In this document: positions 1 through 5,631 of the stretch, in pieces
Layout of the letters: every line of letters starts with the position of its first letter
Position numbering within the stretch: position 1 is the first letter of the stretch
DNA from: DATKMS01 sp041497995
Lineage (GTDB): Bacteria; Desulfobacterota; Binatia; HRBIN30
Reading direction: 5' to 3'
DNA: 6,097 nucleotides
Assembly (NCBI GenBank): GCA_041497995.1
Contig: JBGQHM010000404.1
Span: 1-6,097 of the forward strand
Notes under the pieces: generated by a model
The model's input: only the letters and a program-made list of their open reading frames with translations
Database searches by the model: none
Told to the model about the DNA's origin: nothing
Made by a program: the position numbers and the translations under genes

Positions 1-25
1 GCCAGCAGGCGACGCACCGTCGCGG

Positions 26-132
26 GTCGCCGACCACTACGGAGGTCGGCTCGGATTTAATTCAAGCGTCCGCTGATCACTCCTGGGATCTTCGCTTCGC
101 CGACCTCTTCGGAGGTCGGCGTGGATTGAAAC
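26..132 (+). CRISPR. Eroded CRISPR array remnant, two ATTGAAAC-type repeats
   Basis: Two 37-nt units at 26-62 and 96-132 repeat with a 70-nt pitch, leaving a 33-nt unique spacer (63-95). About 29 of 37 positions agree. The second copy ends GTGGATTGAAAC, the 3' end typical of many type I repeats (I-B, I-C and relatives), which becomes the 5' handle of the crRNA; this sets the plus strand as the crRNA sense. It folds into a perfect 10-bp stem (98-107 with 112-121) around a TTCG loop. The first copy has lost the GAAAC end and carries an A-A mismatch in the stem, so it is degenerate. Positions 1-25 could be the spacer before it, so more array may lie to the left. No cas gene is in the window, so the subtype is not settled and activity is doubtful. 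Confidence 0.72.
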
Positions 133-175
133 CTCCGTGCTCCACTCAGGACGTGCGTCCTTCTGCGCCGACTGC

Positions 176-204
176 GTCGTCCCCACGCGCGTGGGGGTGA
201 ACCG
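176..204 (+). CRISPR. Single type I-E-like CRISPR repeat
   Basis: A 29-nt segment starts GTCGTCCCC, contains the perfect palindrome CCCCACGCGCGTGGGG (181-196) and ends GGGGGTGAACCG. Length, central palindrome and the GTGAACCG end match the well-known type I-E repeat pattern. The minus-strand reading gives 'FTPTRVG', a peptide frequently seen where I-E arrays are mistranslated. No second copy occurs at the 61-nt pitch expected of I-E arrays, either upstream or downstream, so it stands alone. It has the same orientation as the ATTGAAAC-type repeats and begins 43 nt after the second of them. Confidence 0.65.
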
Positions 205-213
205 CAGATCCTC

Positions 214-233
214 GGCCGGCGGTGCATTGAAGC
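214..233 (+). repeat. 3' half of a third ATTGAAAC-type CRISPR repeat
   Basis: This 20-nt segment, GGCCGGCGGTGCATTGAAGC, aligns to the last 19 nt of the intact repeat (114-132, GGTCGGCGTGGATTGAAAC) with one inserted G and three substitutions. The matching 5' half appears to lie at 164-179, 12 of 16 identical to 96-111. The I-E-like repeat sits between the halves. It may be a repeat interrupted by an insertion, or just eroded array sequence. Confidence 0.4.
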
Positions 234-269
234 GCGGCGCGCCTCGGGCACGTCCGCGCAACGACATCC

Positions 270-298
270 TTGAATCAATTGGGCGAAGGTGGTACCCG
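270..298 (+). promoter_or_regulatory. Weak candidate promoter for the protease gene
   Basis: TTGAAT (270-275) resembles a sigma-70 -35 box (four of six). TACCCG (293-298) follows after 17 nt but matches the -10 consensus poorly. It would start transcription about 35 nt upstream of the ATG at 341. This is only a position-based guess; the rest of 234-340 shows nothing recognisable except a G-rich AGGGGG stretch (about 319-325) that could serve as a distant ribosome binding site. Confidence 0.15.
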
Positions 299-340
299 AC
301 GTTTACGTGCAACAGAGCGAGGGGGACCGGTAACAGGCCT

Positions 341-2221
341 ATGCGCAAGGTCTACGCTGCAGTTCTATGCCTGACCATCTGCGGGGTCGGCGGTTTTGTT
401 GTCAACGCCGCACACGGCTCCACGTTCGTCCTCATGGATGATCAGCAGCTGCTGGAGACGTCCCAGGTTGTCGTCGTCGGAACCGTCACAGCGATCGAAT
501 CGGCCGGAGGTCCCGACGGCGGCATTCAGACGTACATCCACATTCAACCCGATCGCGTCATCAAGGGAAGTATCGGCAACGACCCGCTCGTCATCCGCGA
601 ACCCGGCGGCACCGTCGGCGAAATGCAATCATGGGTGTATGGGGCTCCGGAGTTCCAGGTGGGGGAGCGGGCTCTCTTGTTCCTGGTACGCAACCCCGAC
701 GGCACGCTGCAGACCAACAGCCTCGCCATGGGAAAGTTCACCCTCGACGTAGACGCGAACGGCCATACGATCGCAACGCGCGACTTCGGGTACGGGACCT
801 CGTTGCTGTTGCCGGGTACAACGCCGGCGCTCGTTGCTCCGCAAGCACGCAGCCAGCACTTCGCACCGCTCCTGAATCGCCTCCGCAAGTTGGCGCAGGA
901 CCAGCCCGTCGTGCCGGCGGAGGTGCCGATCCTCACGCCACCGGAACTGTCGACCGCCACGACGGAGTACCAAGAGCGCTTTGCATTCTTGGGCTCGCCA
1001 CCAGCGCGGTGGTTTGAGCCGGATAGCGGAGCCTCGGTGAACTATCTGATCGATTCCACCGGCGACACGACGTTGGGTTTCGCCAGCTCCCGCGCCGCCG
1101 TCGACGCGGGATTCGCAGCGTGGACCAACGTTCCGAGCGCCACCATCATCCTCGGGGACGCCGGCACCACAGCCCCAGGTCCGTACAACCAATGCAACAT
1201 CAATCGAATCGTCTTCAATGACCCATTCAACGACCTGAGCCACACAGGGTGCGCCGGGACCCTCGCCATGGGCGGCTACTGCAGCATCGCTAGCTCGACC
1301 AAACAGGTCAACGGCACGACCTTCAAGCAGATTGTTTCGGCGCGGCTCACGTTCAATAGCGGCCTGGGTGGCTGCTCGTACTGGGACGAGTGCGGCGTCG
1401 CGGAGATCGCGACGCACGAGCTCGGGCACACGATCGGCCTTGGGCACTCGAGTGATCCGACTGCCACGATGTATGCAAACGCCCACTTCGATGGCCGCTG
1501 CGCTGGCTTGGCCAGCGACGACATTGCCGGAGTGAGCTTCAGCTATCCAGACACCGGTGCATCGCCCGTCCCCACGTTCACTCGCACAGCAACGCCCGTA
1601 GGGAATCCCACCGTACCCTCTGCTCCGACGCCGACGCGTATTCCCCCCTTCATGCCAACCCCAACGCTGACCCCAACGCTGACCACTACACCGACACCCT
1701 CGTGCATGAGCGCCACGGCACCGAAGGTCGTGATCGGTATGCTCAACAGCCCCGCGGGTGGCCAGACGCTGCTGTTTCAGGGAACGGCGACGCTGCCCGC
1801 TGCGTTCGCCCAGACCCTCAATCCAATAATCAACGGGGTGCGGCTGCTGATCGTCACCACACCCAGCAGTCTCGTCGACGTCACGATTCCTGGGGGGAGC
1901 TATGCAAAGCCTCCGGGTTTCGGCTGGAAGGTGAACCGCAAAGGCACGACATGGACCTATACAACCAAAACTCCGACGCTGACGGCGGGAATCTACAAGG
2001 TGGTCATTCAGAATAAGTCCGCGTCCTCACCTGGGCTCGTCAAGTTTGTCGTACGCGGCAAGAAGGGGGGCTACGTGGTGGGCCCCGCCGATTTGCCGCT
2101 GACAGCCCAGATCGTGCTTGCCCCGGAAGGAGGACAATGCACGAAAACTATTTTCACCGGACCCGGCCCCGCACCGAGTTGTGGCTTGAACAGAACGGGA
2201 AGTCGGCTCACCTGTCAGTAA
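341..2221 (+). CDS. Secreted metzincin (matrixin-like) zinc metalloprotease
   Basis: A 626-aa protein. The N-terminus is a signal peptide (basic MRK, hydrophobic stretch, likely cleavage after AHG at residue 26). Residues 27 to about 205 form a beta-rich domain starting STFVLMDD, seen in similar exported bacterial proteins but without a function known to me. Residues about 224-403 are the catalytic region: HELGHTIGLGH at 359-369 gives zinc ligands H359, H363 and H369 and catalytic E360, and M377 in TATMYA fits the Met-turn of the metzincin clan (M10-like). Several Cys around residues 285-390 suggest disulfides. A Pro/Thr-rich linker (about 406-454) leads to a beta-rich C-terminal domain (456-626) with Cys near both ends; no membrane anchor follows. 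It presumably cleaves proteins outside the cytoplasm; substrate unknown. The frame stays open upstream to a GTG at 137, but that stretch runs through the CRISPR repeat and precedes the signal peptide, so ATG 341 is the start. Confidence 0.85.
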   Translation: MRKVYAAVLCLTICGVGGFVVNAAHGSTFVLMDDQQLLETSQVVVVGTVTAIESAGGPDGGIQTYIHIQPDRVIKGSIGNDPLVIREPGGTVGEMQSWVYGAPEFQVGERALLFLVRNPDGTLQTNSLAMGKFTLDVDANGHTIATRDFGYGTSLLLPGTTPALVAPQARSQHFAPLLNRLRKLAQDQPVVPAEVPILTPPELSTATTEYQERFAFLGSPPARWFEPDSGASVNYLIDSTGDTTLGFASSRAAVDAGFAAWTNVPSATIILGDAGTTAPGPYNQCNINRIVFNDPFNDLSHTGCAGTLAMGGYCSIASSTKQVNGTTFKQIVSARLTFNSGLGGCSYWDECGVAEIATHELGHTIGLGHSSDPTATMYANAHFDGRCAGLASDDIAGVSFSYPDTGASPVPTFTRTATPVGNPTVPSAPTPTRIPPFMPTPTLTPTLTTTPTPSCMSATAPKVVIGMLNSPAGGQTLLFQGTATLPAAFAQTLNPIINGVRLLIVTTPSSLVDVTIPGGSYAKPPGFGWKVNRKGTTWTYTTKTPTLTAGIYKVVIQNKSASSPGLVKFVVRGKKGGYVVGPADLPLTAQIVLAPEGGQCTKTIFTGPGPAPSCGLNRTGSRLTCQ

Positions 2222-2291
2222 GCTCACCGGGTGGCGCAACCCGTCGCGAACATGCACGCTGATCCGGTCGACACCACGTGGCTCAGGCGCG

Positions 2292-2443
2292 ACTTGCGGG
2301 GGCTTTTGCCCAGAAAGACTCGTGGCCCTCAATTCGTCATTCCCGCGAAGGCGGGAATCCACTCCGCCCCGCCACCTGGATGCCCGCCTTCGCGGGCATG
2401 ACGCCTGCTGACCAGCCTTCTTGGGCAAAGCCACTTGCGGGGG
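2292..2443. mobile_element. Possible MITE-like element bounded by 11-bp direct repeats
   Basis: The 11-mer ACTTGCGGGGG occurs exactly at 2292-2302 and again at 2433-2443. Just inside lie imperfect inverted repeats: 2301-2317 (GGCTTTTGCCCAGAAAG) against the reverse complement of 2416-2432 (GGCTTTGCCCAAGAAGG), agreeing at most positions with two one-base gaps. The 69-nt palindrome sits in the middle. Direct repeat, inverted repeat, core, inverted repeat, direct repeat is the layout of a small non-autonomous element with target duplication. No transposase is present, and 11 bp is long for many families. The boundaries are inferred from this single copy. Confidence 0.35.
2335..2403. repeat. REP/dRS3-like palindromic repeat, 69 nt
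   Basis: Two 27-nt arms, 2335-2361 (starting CGTCATTCCCGCG) and 2377-2403 (ending CGCGGGCATGACG), are inverted copies matching at 25 of 27 positions around a 15-nt loop. Each arm also folds on its own: ATTCCCGC-GAAG-GCGGGAAT on the left and ATGCCCGC-CTTC-GCGGGCAT on the right, both 8-bp stems. This is the widespread dispersed palindrome family of proteobacterial-type genomes, related in form to Neisseria dRS3. Such repeats may affect mRNA 3' ends, but no function is shown here. Confidence 0.8.
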
Positions 2444-2510
2444 AGCAGGCGGGCCGGGTGCCCGGCTTGCCGCCACTGATGAACATCAGTATCCTTCGGC
2501 TCTAACCACT

Positions 2511-2521
2511 GGAGGAGTGAG
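2511..2521 (+). promoter_or_regulatory. Ribosome binding site of the glutaredoxin gene
   Basis: GGAGGAGTGAG ends directly before the ATG at 2522. GGAGG (2511-2515) is a near-perfect Shine-Dalgarno with 6 nt to the start codon. It is the only strong ribosome binding site in the window and fixes this start. Confidence 0.8.
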
Positions 2522-2863
2522 ATGTCTCGCGACGTATTGGCTGAAATCCGCGACGAGATCGCGGCGAACAAAGTGCTGCTCTACATGAAGGGGAACCCCA
2601 GCTTTCCGATGTGCGGCTTTTCGGCCGCAACGATCGAAGTGCTGCGCGCCGTTGGCCGTCCGTTCGGGCACGTGAACATCCTCGAAGACCCAGAGAAGCG
2701 GGAAGCGATCAAGGCCTACTCGAACTGGCCAACGATCCCGCAACTCTACGTCAATGGCGAGTTCGTCGGCGGCTGCGATATCGTGCAGGATCTGTACGCC
2801 AGTGGCGAGCTGCAGCGCCTGGTCGCCCAAGCGTTCGACGGTGACGCCGTCGCAGCGAAGTAG
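2522..2863 (+). CDS. grxD: Monothiol glutaredoxin, Grx4/GrxD family (CGFS)
   Basis: A 113-aa single-domain protein, the usual length for bacterial Grx4 homologues. The active site is CGFS at residues 31-34, with conserved K23 ahead of it, WPTIPQLYVNGEFVGG at 69-84 (cis-Pro loop) and GGCD at 83-86; these residues bind glutathione in the family. Class II monothiol glutaredoxins act in the cytosol. As dimers they hold a [2Fe-2S] cluster with two glutathiones, pass it to Fe-S proteins, and often pair with BolA proteins; they are poor dithiol reductants. No BolA or Fe-S assembly gene is visible nearby. The ribosome binding site GGAGG six bases upstream supports the start. The reading frame ends with two TAG codons in a row (2861-2866). 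Family assignment is secure; the symbol is by homology to E. coli Grx4. Confidence 0.95.
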   Translation: MSRDVLAEIRDEIAANKVLLYMKGNPSFPMCGFSAATIEVLRAVGRPFGHVNILEDPEKREAIKAYSNWPTIPQLYVNGEFVGGCDIVQDLYASGELQRLVAQAFDGDAVAAK

Positions 2864-2942
2864 TAGCTTGCTGCCCCAGAGGCCTCGGCGCGCCTCGCCT
2901 CGATCCTCTCGGCTTCTTTGCACTTGAAAAACCGAGGGCGCT

Positions 2943-2954
2943 GCACGATCGTGC
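2943..2954. promoter_or_regulatory. Perfect 12-bp palindrome, possible operator
   Basis: GCACGATCGTGC reads identically on both strands. It lies 64 nt upstream of the start of the FG-GAP gene, in the only gap where that gene's promoter could be if it is not co-transcribed with the glutaredoxin gene. A dimeric regulator could bind it, but no known motif is recognised. Confidence 0.25.
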
Positions 2955-2985
2955 TTGTCATGCCCAGAAGGACAGCGCTTTGGTG

Positions 2986-3004
2986 CGACTTCGCCGCGAA
3001 GTCG
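2986..3004 (+). repeat. Inverted repeat upstream of the FG-GAP gene
   Basis: CGACTTCGC (2986-2994) and GCGAAGTCG (2996-3004) are perfect 9-nt inverted arms around a single base; as RNA this gives an 8-bp stem with a 3-nt loop. It ends 14 nt before the predicted GTG start. There is no T-tract, so it is not a canonical terminator. It could influence translation start or bind a protein. Confidence 0.4.
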
Positions 3005-3018
3005 AGTAGCTGATCTCG

Positions 3019-5631
3019 GTGGGGCTCTTGGTACGCGCAGCCGCGAGGTCAGCGCTGCTCACTGGCCTGTTGCTGGCGGCGGCGGCGATCGGCCCAGCCG
3101 ATGCGGCAACCCCCAAGCCGACGAGGACGCTGCGGCCCACGCGTACCCCACGCAACTTCACGCCACCGACTTCGACTGCGACACCCACGCCGGAAGTTAC
3201 ACCCGCGGAAACATCCGGCACCCCGTTGCCGGCAACGGCGACACCGACGCCGGAGCTCCCAACCGCGACGCCGAATACGATCGGCTCGCCGGTGGCATTC
3301 CGCGTTGCCGGCGCGTTCACCACCGGTGCGGCACCTACGAGCATTGGTGTTGGCAACTTCAATCCCGATTCGAATGGCGATACCAACCTCGACCTGGTGG
3401 TGACCGATCGCGATGCCGGCACCGTGCAATGGTTGCAAGGGAAAGGCACGGGCGCCTTCCTGCCGCGCAATCCAGTGACCGTCGGTGCCGAGCCTGTGGG
3501 CCTGGCGGTGTCGGATCTCGATGGTGACGGGTTCCTCGACGTGGCGACGGCAAACGCCGGCGACGGAACGCTGTCGGTTCTGTTCGGGAGGGGCGACGGC
3601 ACGTTTGAAGATCCCATCACGACAAGCGTGGCTGCCCAGCCGCGCGCCATCGCCGCACTTGGCAGCTTGTTGGTGATTGCCGACGCGGCGAGTGCGGACT
3701 TGGTGCTGGTTGCGGTGACGAACGATCGCGCCGTCAGCTTCGTTACGCAGCTCTCCGTCGGTACCGAACCGGTGGCGATTGCCGCCGCCGACATGAACGG
3801 TGACGGCGCGGCAGACTTGGTCGTGGCCAACCATGGCGACAACACGGTGCAGGTACTGCTCGCCAATGGCGATCAGTCGTTTGCTGCGCCGCAGACGCTG
3901 CCGACGGGCCGGGGGCCCGCGGCGGTGGCGATCGGCGACGTCAATGCGGACGGACGTCCAGACATTGCCGTTGCGGAGGCAGACGACAACAGCGTCTCAG
4001 TGTGGGTGGCGGGGGCGCGTGGTGGATACACTCGTACCGCGGGTGTCGCGGTGGGTGTAGCGCCGGCTGCGGTCGCGATCACGGAAGTCACCGGCGATCA
4101 GAACGCGGACATTTTGGTTGCTGACAGCGGTTCGAACGACGTGGTGCTGGTCGCGGGAAAGGGGAGCGGCAAGTTCCAACTGACGGACCGCTACCTCGTC
4201 GGTAGCGGTCCGATCGCGCTGGCCCTGGGGCAGTTCAACGCCGATCCGGACCTGGACATCGCGGTGGCCAATTCAAGCGGCGGCTCGGTGAGCGTGCTGC
4301 GTGCTGCCGGGGCCGGAGCGTTCGTGGGTGCACTCAACTTTCTGGCGCACGATGGGCCCCTCGCCGTGACCACCGGCGACTTCGATCGCGACGGCTTCAT
4401 CGACGCACTGGTCGCGAACGAATCAACCAACGACGTCACACTGTTGCATGGCAACGGCCGCGGCAGCTTCCGCAACCCCGCGAACTTCCCGGCGGTCGCC
4501 CATCCGAACGCCGTGACGAGCGCCGACTTCGACGGTGGCGGCTTACTCGACGCGGTGGTTGCGAGCTTAGGAGGCCAAACGATCACGTTCCTGCGCAACA
4601 ACGGCAGTGGCGGCTTCGCCGCGCCCAAAGCGATCGCGGTGGCCGGACGCGTTGGGAAGATGATCCCCGTCGACATCAACCGTGATGGGTTGCCCGATCT
4701 GGTCATGACCCACCCGGCGGACAAGCTGCTCGGTTACCTCATCGCTGACCGGACCGACTTGTCCAACCCGCAGACGCTCATACTCAACGGTGTGCCCGCG
4801 GGTCTCACCGCAGCGGACGTCAACCACGATGACATCATGGACGTGATCGTTGCAGAAGGGGCGCCAGGGGCCGTGGAGGTTGTGATAGGTAACGGCGACG
4901 GGACATTCGCCGGGTTTATCCCGGCGCGATTGCCAGACGATGTGCTGGACGTTGCTGTTGCAGACTTCGATGACGATGGTACTCCCGATGTCGCCGCGCT
5001 GAGTGCGTCGGCGCGACTGATCACCATCCTCCGCGGTGCCGGTGACGGCCGCTTGAGTGCGGTGCTCGAGTTCGAGGCGCCGGACCAGGCCATCGGGATC
5101 AAGGCCGCGGACATCAACGGCGACACTCACCCAGACTTGGTAGTGGTCAGCAACAATACCGATGTTGTGAACGTCTTCCTCGGGAACGCCTTCGGCGGGT
5201 TCGGCGACCCGCAGGTCTTTGCGACGGGCCGCGGCCCTGTGGACTTCGCGCTGGTCGATCTGAACTCCACTCAGAACCCGCTGGTCGACATCGTGCTGGT
5301 GAACGCCGACGGGGAAAACGTGACCGTGCTCCGCAACACCACCAGTTCGAACCTGCCGCCCGAACCGACGGCGACATTTCTGCCTGGGGTGCCGACGCCG
5401 ACACCGCAACCAACCGTCGGACCGGGAACGCCCTCGCCCACACCGCTGCCGCGTCCAACTGCTACGCCACGGCCCACGAAGACACCGTCGACACAAAAGA
5501 ACTCGTCTGGTTCGTCAGGCGGCTGCGACATCAGCGACGAACACGCGAGCCGCAGCGCTTGGCTGCTACTCGGTGGGGCGCTCGTGTTGCTGCGCCTGCG
5601 CCGCCGCGTGGCGCGGCGCTTGCGTCACTGA
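3019..5631 (+). CDS. Surface FG-GAP/VCBS repeat protein with two predicted propellers
   Basis: An 870-aa exported protein. Residues 1-29 form a signal peptide (cleavage near ADA/ATPKP). Residues about 30-95 are a Pro/Thr-rich stalk. Residues 103-776 contain fourteen repeats of about 49 residues, typically GxxPxxVAxxDxNxDGxxDxxVA...VxVLxGxGxGxF, the FG-GAP/VCBS pattern. Clear calcium-type loops include DLDGDGFLD, DMNGDGAAD and DINRDGLPD. The third repeat (205-247) is short and has no such loop. Fourteen blades suggest two seven-bladed propellers (103-443 and 444-776). A second Pro/Thr stalk (about 780-825) leads to a tail with GGC at 834-836, a hydrophobic segment (about 846-860) and an Arg-rich end, like MYXO-CTERM sorting signals. 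A role in adhesion or surface binding is likely but unproven. GTG 3019 is the start that includes the full signal peptide; TTG 3028 is an alternative. No strong ribosome binding site is seen, and the frame is closed by a stop at 3007. Confidence 0.88.
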   Translation: MGLLVRAAARSALLTGLLLAAAAIGPADAATPKPTRTLRPTRTPRNFTPPTSTATPTPEVTPAETSGTPLPATATPTPELPTATPNTIGSPVAFRVAGAFTTGAAPTSIGVGNFNPDSNGDTNLDLVVTDRDAGTVQWLQGKGTGAFLPRNPVTVGAEPVGLAVSDLDGDGFLDVATANAGDGTLSVLFGRGDGTFEDPITTSVAAQPRAIAALGSLLVIADAASADLVLVAVTNDRAVSFVTQLSVGTEPVAIAAADMNGDGAADLVVANHGDNTVQVLLANGDQSFAAPQTLPTGRGPAAVAIGDVNADGRPDIAVAEADDNSVSVWVAGARGGYTRTAGVAVGVAPAAVAITEVTGDQNADILVADSGSNDVVLVAGKGSGKFQLTDRYLVGSGPIALALGQFNADPDLDIAVANSSGGSVSVLRAAGAGAFVGALNFLAHDGPLAVTTGDFDRDGFIDALVANESTNDVTLLHGNGRGSFRNPANFPAVAHPNAVTSADFDGGGLLDAVVASLGGQTITFLRNNGSGGFAAPKAIAVAGRVGKMIPVDINRDGLPDLVMTHPADKLLGYLIADRTDLSNPQTLILNGVPAGLTAADVNHDDIMDVIVAEGAPGAVEVVIGNGDGTFAGFIPARLPDDVLDVAVADFDDDGTPDVAALSASARLITILRGAGDGRLSAVLEFEAPDQAIGIKAADINGDTHPDLVVVSNNTDVVNVFLGNAFGGFGDPQVFATGRGPVDFALVDLNSTQNPLVDIVLVNADGENVTVLRNTTSSNLPPEPTATFLPGVPTPTPQPTVGPGTPSPTPLPRPTATPRPTKTPSTQKNSSGSSGGCDISDEHASRSAWLLLGGALVLLRLRRRVARRLRH
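5521..5628 (+). other. C-terminal cell-surface sorting signal (MYXO-CTERM-like)
   Basis: The last 36 codons of the FG-GAP gene encode a Gly-Cys motif (C836), a polar stretch, a hydrophobic helix (WLLLGGALVLLRL) and a basic tail (RRRVARRLRH). This three-part design, Cys motif, membrane helix and Arg cluster, matches the MYXO-CTERM class. There a processing enzyme is thought to cut near the Cys and anchor the protein at the surface. The Cys lies further from the helix than in some members. Confidence 0.65.

Larger units (their letters stand above)
2222..2521. other. Noncoding interval with palindromic repeat element
   Basis: No convincing gene lies here. The short frames through it (for example one reading 'HSREGGNP...WMPAFAGMT') are the usual false translation of REP/dRS3-type palindromes. 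A short CGGGT/ACCCG hairpin (2228-2243) follows the protease stop but has no T-tract, so no intrinsic terminator is claimed. The interval also holds the nested repeat structure at 2292-2443, and its last bases carry the glutaredoxin ribosome binding site. Confidence 0.7.

Noticed and set aside
37..348. Minus-strand open frame of about 100 codons over the CRISPR remnant
   Set aside because: It is a translation of the repeats (contains FTPTRVG), without domain signal or ribosome binding site.
629..1486. Long minus-strand open frame opposite the protease gene
   Set aside because: Arg/Val/Ala-rich shadow of a GC-rich gene; the plus-strand protein has a complete zinc site and signal peptide.
2228..2243. 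Possible terminator after the protease gene (CGGGT-GGCGCA-ACCCG)
   Set aside because: Stem of only 5 bp and no T-tract.
2278..2571. Short open frames on both strands around the palindrome
   Set aside because: They encode the typical false peptides of REP/dRS3 palindromes (HSREGGNP, PAFAGMT) and one overlaps the glutaredoxin start.
2883..2937. CCTCGG and CCGAGG arms after the glutaredoxin gene as a terminator
   Set aside because: Only 6 bp with a loop of over 40 nt and no T-tract; likely chance in GC-rich DNA.
2958..3866. Long minus-strand frame of about 300 codons over the FG-GAP gene start
   Set aside because: It mirrors the Pro/Thr linker and repeats, has low-complexity composition and no recognisable domain; it is a shadow of the real gene.
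4567..5496. Long minus-strand frame opposite the second half of the FG-GAP gene
   Set aside because: Its apparent repeats are the antisense of the FG-GAP repeats; no start signal or independent domain.
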